Both the position numbers and the translations under genes were made by a program. 64,000 bases of DNA from contig JAKZZE010000011.1 of NCBI GenBank assembly GCA_024220505.1, positions 1,364,001 through 1,428,000 of the forward strand, read 5' to 3'. Below, piece after piece: positions 44,359-57,576 of this stretch. Below the pieces are notes generated by a model that saw only the letters and a list, made by a program, of their open reading frames with translations, was not told where the DNA came from and did not search any database. The first letter of the stretch is position 1. Every line of letters begins with the position of its first letter. The DNA comes from Rhizopus arrhizus. Taxonomy: Eukaryota > Mucoromycota > Mucoromycetes > Mucorales > Rhizopodaceae.

Positions 44359-47300
44359 ATGCTTACCATTCCAACAAGCTATTATTTAGCTTTTGAAACT
44401 ATACAGAATATTGAAGAATATTTTGAAGGCAAAGTCAATGTAGAGAAAAATGTTGAACTTGTTGAATTATCAAAGCAAATTGTCATTTTGACAGCTCACA
44501 ATGCCAAATGTTTCTCTATGCAATGGCAAGCATTTTCTTCCCTCAATGTAAACCATCCTCCTGAGCTGTCTATTGTACATAGTATATACCAATTTCGTGT
44601 GAATAAGTGATTTCTAATTTACTTTTTCGGCTTTCATACTTTGCTTTCTTTAGTTACTTCATAAACTTGGTCAGTTTATATTTACGAGTCGAGATTGTAA
44701 AAATGTGTTGGTGTCTGGCTACACTTTGGTAAATAATAGACTAGAGCTTCGCGATGGTAATTAACTATTACATATGAATTAAAGGGAGCCCGTGGTATTT
44801 GTGAAAACTTTATAAATACTGCGATGGAAGAATTAAAGACAAAGAAAGCTTGGAAGTTACTTTATCAAAGGTAAGAAACGGCCAATACAGCACAGGACCT
44901 AACAGCATAAAAGCGTGGGGCCGATCGCGTTTTGTAAGTTGTTATTGGATCATATTATATTGGTTGGATTACCTAGTGGTTCATTCTATCAACTATCAGG
45001 TACCATAAAAGCAAGCTGTGATACACAACATGCTAAGTGATATCTGGTAGGTTATCCTATCAACGAATTGAAAATATTCACTACACCATCTAGAAAAAGA
45101 GATGCGCCTGAGCCTTCAAATATCATTGACCCAAAAGAATGTATTAAGCGGCCAAGATTATCAAGAAGACAAAAGAAGAGAATGAGAACAATACCTGAAC
45201 CAGAAGAACCAACTATATATAAGAAAAAGTCAATTGAAGTGAACATTGATCGTTCTATAGGTTATGCATCATTTAGTCATCAAAGATCAATTGAGCCGCC
45301 TCCTATGCTTTTACCAAAAAATCGTAAGAAATTAATACTTGCATGAATATTGTTTGCTTACTATGAATACTTAGACATATTGCATGAAAGTCGTATGAAG
45401 AGAAAGAACTATATTAAGCAGTGCTTAGTAAAAATGTTCCCAAAAGAATTCACTACTCAAAAAAGGAAAAAAAAGTTTCTAAAAAGGTGTTTACCGATAT
45501 CCAATATCATTGAAACAATCTATAAAAGACATAACCGATCAAGAATAATTTACACATTTAATGCAATTTGCCCAGAAAGAGTACGTGATATTTTCACAAT
45601 AGCATTTTCAGCTCTTTGACCAAGATGTATAGGAAATGAACAAAGATATTAAAAGCATGTCTCTGTCGTATGGACAAGTAGCATTCTTTTTGAAGGAGCA
45701 ATTAAAAAAATCAATACCTTTAGAATTTTGGGGTTCTCAACATAATTTTGATATCATCTTTAGAGGTAAATTGTAATCATATTAATCACTTTTTATAATA
45801 AATCTGTTCTTAGCAATAAAACACTTTGTGGGAAGAAATAAAAATGAAAAAATATCAATGCACGAAATTCTACATCAATTTAAGGTAGGTATAAAAGATG
45901 CAAGCTGAAAAACAAAGTTCTAAACGCGATGAGCAGATCAAAGACTGTCAATGGCTCTCACCAGCCTCTGGAAAAGCATCTTGTTTAGTGCCCAGCGACT
46001 TGGGGAAAAGAAAAACAATTCTGATGCAAGCGCTTCGTTGGGTCTTTCATGACTTTATCTCCATCTTTATTCGTTACTTCTTTTATGTAACTGAATACTC
46101 GAACGAGGCATCCAAGTTGTTTTATTTTAGAAAGGATGTCTGGTATCGTATCACACAGCCCTTTATTACAACTGTCATTCATAGTAATAATTATCATTTG
46201 ATTAACCCAAGCGACGTTCAGTCACTTAAATTGGGTGTAAGCAATGTGAGAATTGTACCTAAAAAACAAGGATTTAGATTAATTACCAATTTACAAAGCA
46301 CAGTAATCACCATAAGGAATCAATGTAACTATTGTTTTAACGCAGTAGAATAGACGCAATCTAGTTCGATGGAATCTAAGCCTTCAGCAAATCGGATGCT
46401 GGAACCCGTACTACAGATATTAAACTTTGAAAGAGTAAGCACAGAGAGATAGAAGGATATCATAACCTAAGTTCTTATGTAGGAGCAGCATCCAGAAAGT
46501 GTAGGAAGTGCTGTACAATACCATCAACTGTTTGATAAATTGAAGAATTATAAACAAAAATTGGGACGTCTAAACTTGAGTAAAAGGTTCCTATCGATTC
46601 AACCCCTCCCCATTTCGACTTGTACTTAATGTTTTGTTTATTTAGTCTTTACTTTGTCAAGATTGATATCGCAAGTTGCTTTGACACCATCGATCAAGAT
46701 GTATTGCTACAATCCTTAAAGGACACTTTGAAATCTGTAAATAGAATTGATTTATATTTAAAGTATTAACGTTGCTTAGGATAAGTATATTTACAGATAT
46801 ATTCATATTTGTAACTTGTCCTCAGGTGGTGTTGCCGCTAAAGGTTCAAAGATTATTGGAACCCCAGGTAACTGTAGCAAAAGTAATAAATAGTTATTAA
46901 CAGGCGATTATCAGATCGGATGGAATCGTTATCAGAACACGCTACCAAATTAAAAAACCTGAATCGAGGCACGATCATTATTGATCAGGTAATTTTATAC
47001 AATCAACTTTTCGTTTGCATTCTTTCTTACCTTTTTATGCAGAATAGGAGTTACTCAAAGCAAATGAATGAAATACTCGAATTGTTGGAAGAGAATATAA
47101 AACGAAACGTAGTTCAGGTAATGGATGCCATTTTTACATTTTAGGGGGAGGGTTTACTTAGCTAAAGTATAGATTGGCAACAACTTCTATCAACGTAAAA
47201 GAGGCATACCTCAAGGCTCATGCTTATCAACTGCTCTTTGCGAGTAAATAGTTAATAATGTCACAACGATAATGATATACTTACTGCGTAGATAGTTTTT

Positions 47301-48211
47301 TCTTTGGAGCATTTGAAAATAACAATTTATCATTTTTAAAAGAAGATTCCAATGGAGTAAGTGTAAACAAGAATGAAAAAGTATACAATTTATAAAAAAT
47401 CCAATTTAGCTATTATTACGCTATGTGGATGATTTTTTATATATAAGTCCTTATAGATACTATGCTCAAAGGTTTCTACAGACAATGATTACAGGTAAGC
47501 ACTTGTTGTTCTTAAATGATGAATAACATTCTCCATGTTAGAATTACCAAGTTATGGGGTAGAGGTGAATCAAGATAAATGTTTTTCCAATCTAGATCAA
47601 GACATAAAAGAATTCCCCTGGCTAGGATACTTGTTTAACACTAAAAATCTAGATGTACACATTAACGTTACAAGTTATGCTTTCTTAGATATACAATCTG
47701 GAACCACTGTTGAATATAGCAAGCAGCCAGGAAAAGCATTGTTCTTTAGCCAAATAAGGTAAATGATGCACCTTATTATATTTGCTTTAATTTATATCCC
47801 TGTTAGGTCAATTAAACATAAGCTACAAGACATACTTGTAAATCCAAGCTTCAACTCTAGACCAACCATCATAAGAAATTTACATGATAATTTTTATATT
47901 GCAGCCAGAAAATTAGAAATTCATGTTAGCAAGATCTTAAAGAGCCCAGGTGGAAAATATAATGCAAAATTTATATTTGGTAAACGCAAATTTGCCTATG
48001 CATTGTTATACTAATTCTACTTATAGATATCATTTCTCGAATTGGGAATTTTATTGCTGAAATGATACCTAATATGCTAAACAAGAAAGAAATACTTATA
48101 GATTATCTTTTGACATATCAAATGGTGTTTAAAAAGAAAGAAATATATAAAGAGCTTGTAGCTTATTTAGATAATGCATTGAAATCAGTTGTTCTAAAAT
48201 ACAAAAAATAA
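44359..48211 (+). CDS. TERT: Telomerase reverse transcriptase
   Basis: Catalytic subunit of telomerase. About 20 exons chain without a stop from ATG 44359 to TAA 48209-48211. The N-terminal region has SYYLAFETIQNIEEYFEG and CKNVLVSGYTL; then LLYQSVGPIAF and FYQLSGYPINEL, typical of the TEN and RNA-binding domain lead-in. The CP-like motif FVGRNKNEKISMHEILHQF and QWL precede motif T (FFYVTEY...LFYFRKDVW, about 46054-46150). Motifs 1/2 are VRIVPKKQGFRLI. Motif A is YFVKIDIASCFDTID, with the catalytic Asp codon at 46665-46667. Motif B' is RKRGIPQGSCLST. Motif C is LLRYVDDFLYIS, with the Asp pair at 47428-47433. Motif E is WLGYLFNT. All catalytic aspartates are present. The IFD-like insertion between A and B' contains GTIIIDQ. 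It is followed by URB2 152 bp downstream. Confidence 0.95.
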
Positions 48212-48363
48212 AATACATTCTATTTTTGGTTATTTGGTGTTTGCCCTAGTTGCCACCTCTGTACTACGTGACGTGTTTTCTTCTCGTTCTCTAACAATTC
48301 AAGCAATTTCAAGAACCTTTCTTTCTTTAATATTTAAGCGTTGTTGAACTCAACGCATATAAA

Positions 48364-51300
48364 ATGAAAAGCCTTAATTCAGAAACGATCGCTAAGGCCT
48401 TAAAAGGTGGAAGTCTATCTTCCCGGCAAAAAATTTCAGAAGCAAGAGCTGCTTGGGACAATGATTCATTCTTCTTTCCAAACAAGGATGAATTTTTACT
48501 TTCTTGGATCTGTACTTGTTTTGCTAAACCCAACATGAAAAAGTAGGCTAGAAATAATCGCGCTTTGTATTGGCTATTGACACGCATTTATACAGGGCTG
48601 ATGATTGCTGTATATTCAACATTGATTATTGGATGTTGCTTGTAGAGCTTTTACAGCATTATAGATTACGATTTTTACAAGATCGTAAACGATCCACACC
48701 CTTCATTTCTGTCAATCTACTCGGTTCTGTTTCCTTGCTTTTGCAAAATATCTACGGCACATCAAGTAAAACCGATGCACACCAAAAAGACAAATTTTTA
48801 TCTCTTATAGGTCAATGTTTGGAATTATTATTTTCTGACAGTTGCTCATCATCCTACCGACCTGCATTTGAACATGTTTCAGCCATAGTAGACCAAATCT
48901 TGATTGCCTTGGAGATACAGATTGGTCAAGCTGAAGAATCGGCTCTAGACAAACTTGTATGCACAGCTCAGTTGATCTTGCGCAAGTTTGATACTCAACT
49001 TGTACTTGCTGCCAACCAGAAAAAAGTTTTTTTTACTCTTGTAGAGAAAACTCTTTGTAAATTGCTTAGCCTACGGTATCAGCTGAATACAATCAACAAA
49101 GATGGAAAATTCTCAGATATTATTCAACAAACTACACAAATTATATGCAATGGACTGTTTCATCCAGATATTGTTTTAGAGTATACATCTGTTTTAAAAG
49201 ACGTATCTGTGGACAATGATGATTCAGCCACTATGAAACAGACATCCTACGTTACTAAACTATTTGAATTATTGGAAACTATGGTGAGTGAAAAAGATCA
49301 AATGTTATATGGTAAGAAATTTAAAAGAGATTTGAATATATGCTAAATTTATGTTAAGCTGTTGATATTACACCTATACTGTTACATGCTTTTCTTGCTT
49401 CATTTAGGCAAAAACGCACTAGCGGAGGAGCGACACAGAATATGAATAGAAGGGTTGAATTTGGCATGTTTGTACAATTATTGAAGATCATCCGACCAGT
49501 TGAAGAACACAACAAATCTGCCTACCTTGAAACACTCTTGCGTTTATTAAAGAATGTTTTATCAACGAGTCTATATAGTGCACGTAATGATGATGTCAGC
49601 AAAGAACAATTCAATATGTTAAACACTATATCTGCACTCATTACAGATTATACAAAAAATAAAGGTAACAGGAGACATACAAAAGCACAGACAGCGACTG
49701 AAGAAATGTATTGTTTTTTAGAGTACGATCAAGGGAATGTTTTGGAGATATTGGAAACTCTTTTGCAAATTGATCTTTATCTAGTTGAGCCTCGACTTCA
49801 GCTTCTTTGGCCGATCATGTTAAATGTGAGTAAAAAGACTGCTTCCTCCAATCACTCTTTTATTGATTATATTAAAATAGCCTTTGGATCAAGCTGAAAA
49901 GTCGTGTATACTATTTGCGACGTCAGTTCTGAATGCCTTTACTGCTTCAAGACAGATGGATACTTTTGTAGAAGACCTGATTAGAAACATCAATAAAATG
50001 GAAACCGACAACTTGTTTGAAATTTTGAAAAAACCATTTTTTAGAAGGGATTTTTTGAATGTGTTTGTATCTTTAGATAAAAATATTTATATCCAAAAGG
50101 ACTAAACATGATTTTCCGTAGATTTTCTGCATCTGTATCCAAGCATATGCCTGCCCCACAAGTTCTAGGTATCTTTGAGCAATTCTCTCAAAGTCTAACT
50201 TCCGTCAACCATGAGATGAAGGAGGACAAACAAGTCATAAAAAAAAGAAAAATTATGCCAGATAGAAATCGCTTTGCATTGATCTCTGTTTATTTCTGCA
50301 ATTTTATCACATCTCTTAAACTCAACCCACGCCAACGTCAAACTCTTGAAGATCCCTCACTAGCTTTGTTTGATAAATTTATAAAGCCAAGCATTTGTAA
50401 CTGGAATGTAAAGACAATTCACAATACATTTATACCTGCCATACAAGTTCATTCTGCTCTAACTCACGTCTTGTGTGAACACTATACACAAAAAATATCA
50501 AATGAAAATCTTGTATGGTTTGAAAACTTGCTTGTTACTATCTTTAAAACTGTTAAGCAACATGACAGCTCCTCAACGCGTACAGCTACCGTTCTGTGTG
50601 TATGTATAATATTTTCTTTCATCAAATAGTAGACTAATTTATTTTATTTGTTAAAAAAAAAGGCCAATGCTATGCTGCAACATATATATTATTATACTTT
50701 CTTGTTACAAAAAAGACCATTGAATGAAACAGTGTGCATTTCAAACCTTATCATAGACTTTGTTGAGGAATCTGATCATGCTCCGTGGTATATGCATACA
50801 GTATGGGATGGATCTATATCAAGCATCGAAAACAAAAATCAAATGAAAATTGCATGCTGGAAACTAATTACCGATGAATGGTTTGAAACAATAGTGTAAG
50901 TAAACAATTATGATCATAACTTGTAGAACGTTGACCTATAAAAATTTGTAGCCAATGTCTTGAAGAACAACGAGCTAAAAAATTTATTACTATTATTTAT
51001 GATACAATGAAATACGAAGATGAATCTATAGATCAGTATATTACAGCATCAAAACTGACCAAAAGCTTGTTAAGACGTGCCAACTTTTATGAAGCAAAAT
51101 GCTCAAAAGGTAAACTTACTCGTTCTACACTCTACACAGCGAGCCTAATGGTTTTTCTTTTTTTTAGAATGGAGCATACAAACCTTTTTGAGCAATATTG
51201 TTCATTTATTCAAAACAAAGTTACGCGCCGAGTATTCTGATCCTATCTTAAGCAGCGCTGTTCAGATGGTATCTAATCTTAATACCAAAGAAGCTTTTGT

Positions 51301-53798
51301 ATTGGACAAAATTGCCATAAAAGATCTTTTAGGGAACATTCAAAGCAAAAGCATAGTGATACAAGGGGATATTGAGCAAGATATGATGAGTGGTGTTCAA
51401 GAACTGGATGTTCTCTTGAAAATCCTGTTGATTTTTCCTAGTGAATACTTTGAAAAAAATGAGCGTACACTTGTCGTGTACATCGCTACGCTGGTCGATA
51501 TCTGGTGTGTTTCCAATACTCAATTAGATCCTTTAATTCGTTCCAAAATTTCTTTGACATGCAAAAGTCTTGCTTTACAGTTTGTCCACTTTTTCAGCAT
51601 CCATAGTGTTCTTGTAAGTCCATCTTATCTTTAGACTCAAAATGGAAAAAACTGAACGATTTGTTTTAGGGATTTGATTCTAAAATTTTGGCATGGCTAA
51701 TCACATCAAGTCGTCAGCTTTCATCCAGCAGCTCATATGTTTGCAAAAGCACATCAACTATATTGGGAAAGCTTTCAGATAAACTTGAGGAAAGCATCTT
51801 GCGAAGGGTAATTGCCTTTGCTGGTGCCAAATCACCTGAAAAGCACGCAGTACAGTATTTGACAGACACTGCTCAACGATGTATTACCAATACAAATCAA
51901 TATATTACCAATGGCTTACCTACTGAAACTGTCAGTTTATTAAACGCCATGGTATCTTTTTTAAACACCAGGTAAACAAGGAAAAGATATATTCTATATT
52001 GTAGATTTTTACTTTTTAAATAGAAAAATCTCGTCAGACATTGATCTTTCCAATGTCATCTATGTATACGATACAATCACTACAGTTAGCAATGATGTTG
52101 TTAAAGCACTTGATAATGTCAAAACTATCATTGTTTCAGCTGTAGAAGGAATCAAACAAAGTACTCAAAATGAACAGGGTAATCTCATGTCACAGTATAC
52201 CAGTAATTTTGAAAGCGCTACACGTGCATTATACTTGGCACGTTTGTTACATGAATACTTGAAGCCTTTACGTAACAGTACCGATAAAGGTAAATTAAAA
52301 GCAAGAGGAGAACAACTATAATTAGGATATAATATGCTTATGTGGATCTTTTACATATAGTGCTTTCTACTAAAGAACTATCAAGAAGTTTGATGGGACT
52401 TGCGTCACCAGTTATTCAATTACTGCAATCAGCGCTTGATAGTAATGGCTCGAATACTGTAATTTGTCATATGGCTACTGAGTTTATTGCCGCTTTTTGT
52501 TCTATGCCTTCAAGTCATCAGCATTTAAAGGCATCCAAGCATATTCTAGCTACATTTTGGTTTATTTATTCTCTTATTTATAACGCAGGTAAAATTTTAT
52601 CAGTTTGTTGTGATTATAATAGCCTTTAACCTTTGTTCTAGGTGACATGGCTTCTGTTGAACTCCTGTCGAATGCTTTTGTGTATTGGATCAAAGGTTCA
52701 TCAAGAGAGCAATTTGATCTTATCGTTGAAGGATTTATAGAGCAAGCAGAAGAACAAGTAGCCAACCGAAGTTGTGCTGAAAAAAAGCAAAAGCAAGTGA
52801 TTTTCGTACGATTATTGTTCTTACTGTTTGGTGCTAGCAGCGATTGTAAGTCATTTATGCTCTTAATTCAAGCATGTTTTAGTGACATTATTCTTATATA
52901 TAGATCAAAAAACAAGATTGAAAAAACAACTTCCTGTTTTTATCATCAAAGTTACACTCATTGCAGAGAAAGTAATTTCTTTGGAGTTCATGCAAATGAT
53001 GTTGAAATTACTTGCACAGTTAACAGTAGACGAAGTAAATGTTGATATGATACTTGAAAAACGCATAATCTTACAATCTTTCATTAGTCTTATCGTTTAT
53101 CTAGTTTTGATGTTTCTTTAATACTCTCATGTCTTGTACAAATTGCACGACCAGAAGCATCTAAAATACTCAAGAATCAAATCAATAAGCAATCTGCACA
53201 TAATATATTCTCAGATATTTGCAATATTCTATCAAACTTGACGGGGCACTATAAAGAACAGTTGATAGATGTATTACCACCATATATTGCTATTACTCAA
53301 GCGTTATTGCACTGTTTCAAATCTGGACATGTCTTGCTTGTGAATGGTCTGGACGCAAACCCCAAAAAACGTAAGAATGATATGGATGACAAGAAATCGT
53401 TGGCTGTCCCTCGTACCATTGCGCTATTATCTAATTTTGCGCCACTCAATGACACAGCGGCTCAGCACTATGCTCGTTTATTGAAAACAATACTTCAAAA
53501 GCAGCATTCTTACATGACAATGAAGACGAACAGGAGTAATCAGTCGTTGATTAAGGCCATTGCGAAACATACACCCTCATTACTGATTGAATATTTCACA
53601 ATTCAGTCTAACGCTACTATGAGCATCCTCCAACCCAGTATAAAATCGATTCTTACTAATGCGCTGTATGACATTTTAGAGATTTGCTCGGATAACGATC
53701 GCGCCTTTATCATGGCTTGCTTAGATGCTTCTGGAAAATTATTATTTAAAGAATTTTATAGTAATTGGAAGGAAAACCACAAGTATTCAGGTCAATAA
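48364..53798 (+). CDS. URB2: Urb2/Npa2 ribosome-biogenesis protein
   Basis: Nucleolar helical-repeat protein of early pre-60S particles, about 1,500 residues over roughly 17 exons. The N-terminus begins MKSLNSETIAKALKGG, and intron 1 joins NMKK to ADDCCIFNIDYW. The body is leucine-rich helices without enzymatic motifs, as expected for the family. The C-terminal Urb2 domain is diagnostic: LLSNFAPLNDTAAQHYARLL, KAIAKHTPSLLIEYFTIQSN, SIKSILTNALYDILEICSD and FIMACLDASGKLLFKEFYSN. Fungal Urb2 proteins usually end with a GKW-like residue set; here the last residues are HKYSGQ. Low sequence conservation outside the C-terminus makes individual exon boundaries in the middle less certain than the overall call. 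Confidence 0.88.
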
Positions 53799-54354
53799 AA
53801 TTTGTAGATTTTGATAGATACTTTTGTTTATATACGTTTATTATGGCAATTGTATTATTTTTTTTCGTTAGGTTAATTTTTTTACAGATGTTATTGTTAT
53901 AAGAAACCACGAGAAATAGACTTACGTTCTATGAACGTGATTTTTTAGCAATGTTGCAACAGCTGGTTAAATTAATGTGAACAGTCTGCTTGTTGAAAAA
54001 TAATACCATTTTTACTAAACACCTAGTATAAATACTTTCATATTACTTGTATAAAACTATCTGAGATAATAATCTTTTGATAATAAGGCAGGATAAATAG
54101 ATTATTGTGACAGCAGTTAACTTAAATTTTCAACATGAATAACATAATAAACAATTGCCTGTATTCCTCATTTCTCTTATGTTATAATTGCTACTGTAAT
54201 ATATTCAGCTAGTTATACTTAAAAGAAAGTTTTCCTTTACGCGCTTTATAAGCTCATCGGTTCAAGTGACACAAGTTCAAATGAAAGCTGAATTCCAAAT
54301 CAGGTTTTTTTTCATTTTTTCTCTTTTAATTCGTGTAGGTTCATCTAGTAAAAA
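53799..54354. other. Intergenic between URB2 and SEC24
   Basis: AT-rich, about 550 bp, with a poly-T run near 53860 and a pyrimidine-rich leader (54305-54330) before the SEC24 ATG. No gene was seen. Confidence 0.5.
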
Positions 54355-57300
54355 ATGAGTGGTCCTTATTACAATACTCCTCCTGGCCAGCCACATATCA
54401 ATGCTCCTTCTGGATTTTCACCCGCACACACTTCTACATTTCAACAGCCTGCAGATGTTGGCCGAAAGTCCAAAAGGCACTATCCCCAATTACCTTCCCA
54501 AGTTTCTCCTGTAGCACAACCATCTGTCTACCAGCAGCAAACACATTCTGTTAGCCAACAGCAAACGCCTCAGCAAATAACACCTATTTACCAAGGCAGT
54601 ACCTATACCTCACCTGTGCCTCAAAAGGCAACCTATGACACCATTTATAATCAAACTTTGACTGGTATGGCTAACATGAATGTGTACAGCGGTGTTCCAC
54701 CATCAACTGCAAGAGAAGATGTATCGCTAATTGGGCAACCACCACTTGTTCAAGATTTACACCGTAAGCCGCCTGCAATTCGTTTACCCCCCAATGTAAT
54801 ATTAAAGTCTGTTTACTCAGCATTGTTAATTCTAACATGTACCCATACTATTAGATGTCTGTTACAAATTCCGTTTTTGTTCAAGTAGATTCTCACTTTA
54901 AGCGATCAACTGTGAATGCGTTTCCACAAACGAAAGCTTTACATAAAAAATCAAAACTGCCTTTATCATTAGTTATCCAGCCTTATTTGAACGCTAAAAC
55001 AGAGAAGGTATTCAAATATATACTTTGTAAATGAAATGTGAATTATTAAATGTGTAAAAATTTGACTATTAGAAAGCAGTTCCTACGGTGCCTGATACAA
55101 CAGTAGCTCGCTGTTCTCGATGTAAGACATACATAAACCCTTTTGTAAAATTTTCTGCTGGTGCGCTGCAGTGGACCTGTAATATGTGTGGCATGAGTAA
55201 CGAAGGTAAGAAAAGGAGAAACCTTTGAATTGGAAAGGAAAGTATAAATGTTTCTTTTCTCTTGCAGTGCCACAAGCTTTTGACTGGGACATAATTAATC
55301 AGCAACATGCGGATCGATACAGTCGGCCTGAACTCAACTATGGATGTGTTGACTTTGTTGCTCCTGCAGATTATATTGTTCGTCCTCCTCAGCCACCCTC
55401 GTATGTTTTTATTATTGACATCTCCTTTCAATCAGTACAAGCAGGTGTGGTAAGCGTTGTCGCCGATGCTATTAAGGAATCACTTGATAAAATCCCCAAC
55501 GAGGATGGACGTGCTCAGGTTGCGTTTATTACTGTGGATAATGCTATTGGATTCTACAAGCTTTTAGGAAGAGAACCAGAAATGCTAATCGTGGGTGAAC
55601 TGAATGATATTTATTTGCCTCGAATGGCATCAGACTTGATTGTGAATTTAGTAGAAGCAAGAAACATGATTGACAACTTATTAGAAAAAATGAAATCCAT
55701 GCACAATCAATCACAGTCGTCCTCCAATTGTTTAGGATCTGCTCTACAGGCAGCACGTAAATTACTGGTAAGGTTATAGATTATATCATTCGAGTCTATT
55801 TTTTGATTGATAGTGCTTTATAGTCGCCAACTGGTGGTAAGATTATTTGTTTTCAAGCAAGTTTACCCAACATAGGAGAAGGTGTAATCAAACCAAAGCA
55901 GGATAGCAACAAATCTGCATTAGATACTCCTCTCACAACAGCCTCCACCTCTTTCTATAGGACATTTGCTGGAGAATGTACTAAATCCCAAGTATGTGCA
56001 GATATGTTTGTATTTGGAAATCAATTTGCAGATGTGGCCACACTAAGTAATTCTATATTTGAAAGAAGTTGATTTGTAATATGTGTTTAGCTAAATGAAT
56101 TGCTTAGATGTCATTCCTCGTTTTACAGGTGGCCAAACTCACTTTTATCCAGGATTTCATGCTGGCAACCAAGCAGAAAGTGTTCGATTAAAGCAAGAAA
56201 TAATTGCTCTTTTATCAGAAGAAATTGGACTAGAAGCTGTAATGCGTACTCGATGCTCGGAAGGTATCATATGCAAAGCATTCTACGGTAACTTTACGAC
56301 ACGTGTACCAGATGTAATGGCTTTACCCAATGTACCTCGAGGCCAATCTTATTGCGTTGAACTGGACCTTGAGGAAGATATTCAGTCATCTTGTGTATTC
56401 TTTCAAACTGCTTTGCTTTATACAACTTGCTTTGGTGAACGTCGCATACGTGTTATGAATCTTTGTCTTCCAGTCACAAAAAGCATGAGTGAGCTGTATT
56501 CTTCCGCTGATCAAGTTATTATTGCCCGCGCTCTATGTCATCAAGGTACGGACCAAGATGTTATTGGATTAAATTGTGACTAACTCAGCTATGATATGAA
56601 TAGCCATTGATAAAGGGGCTAACGGAAAATTAAGGGATGCAAGAGACTGGTTGTCTAAGCAAACAATAGAAATTTGTACGGCTTATGGAAAAGAAGTTTT
56701 AGGACTTCAAACTGCTCCATCTCACTTAACATTGTGTCGTGAATTAAGTTTGCTCCCTCTGTTTGTTCTCGGTTTGTTAAAATCCGTAAGTTTACTTTTT
56801 TATTTTGGCAGTAGATGTTTCATAAATATAACGCTTGTCATCATTGTTAGGAAGCATTTAACGACTCAGGAGTCATTCATCCAGATATACGTGCACAATG
56901 TGCCGTTTTGCTACGTACTCTTCCTACTGACTCATGGTTAAGTTTAGTGCACCCAAATTTTTACTGTATTCATAACATGCCTCAGTTTGTAAGTAAAAAT
57001 TAAAATATAATACAAATGTGCATATTCCTTATACATTACTATAGGCTGGAACTATAGATGAAAGAACAGGAAAATGTATATTTCCACCCAACGCCAACTT
57101 ATCCAGTGAGAATTTAGAACCTCACGGCTGTTATATGGTTGAGAATGGGCAAAATATATTTATATGGATTGGTAAGCAAGCAGTTCCTCAATTATGTAAA
57201 GATTTGTTGGGAGCCCCTTCTATACAGGAAGTTAAATCAGGGCAGGTAAAAACTTATAAAGAAATTGAATAAGTTTTCAGTTGTAACTTTACATTTGAAC

Positions 57301-57576
57301 TAGATGGCTATTTTGCCTCGCATAAAATCACCTATTTCTGAAAGACTAAATACCATTATCCAGCAATTGCGATCCGAACGTCAAGTTACATATTACCCAT
57401 CCATTTACATCGTTAAAGAAGATGGAGACCCTGCATTACGTTATAGATTCTTAAGCCAGCTATTAGAAGATCGACAGCCTAATGGCCCAGTTACTGCTGG
57501 AGCTAACCAAGAGATAGTGAATTCAGGAATGAGTTATTTTCAATGGTTAGGATTTATTAGAGCAAAATGTCAATAA
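54355..57576 (+). CDS. SEC24: COPII coat cargo adaptor Sec24
   Basis: Cargo-binding subunit of the COPII inner coat that buds vesicles from the ER. About 10 exons cover the full protein. A proline/glutamine-rich N-terminus (MSGPYYNTPPGQPHINAPSG) is followed by the zinc finger CSRCKTYINPF...WTCNMCG. The trunk domain contains YVFIIDISFQSVQAGVV and AQVAFITVDNAIGFYKL. Beta-sandwich and helical parts include FTGGQTHFYPGFHA, RCSEGIICKAFYGNF and GERRIRVMNLCLPV. The gelsolin-like C-terminus has GQNIFIWIGKQAVPQL. The last exon ends with SYFQWLGFIRAKCQ. All junctions checked by eye keep the family's order. Confidence 0.95.
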
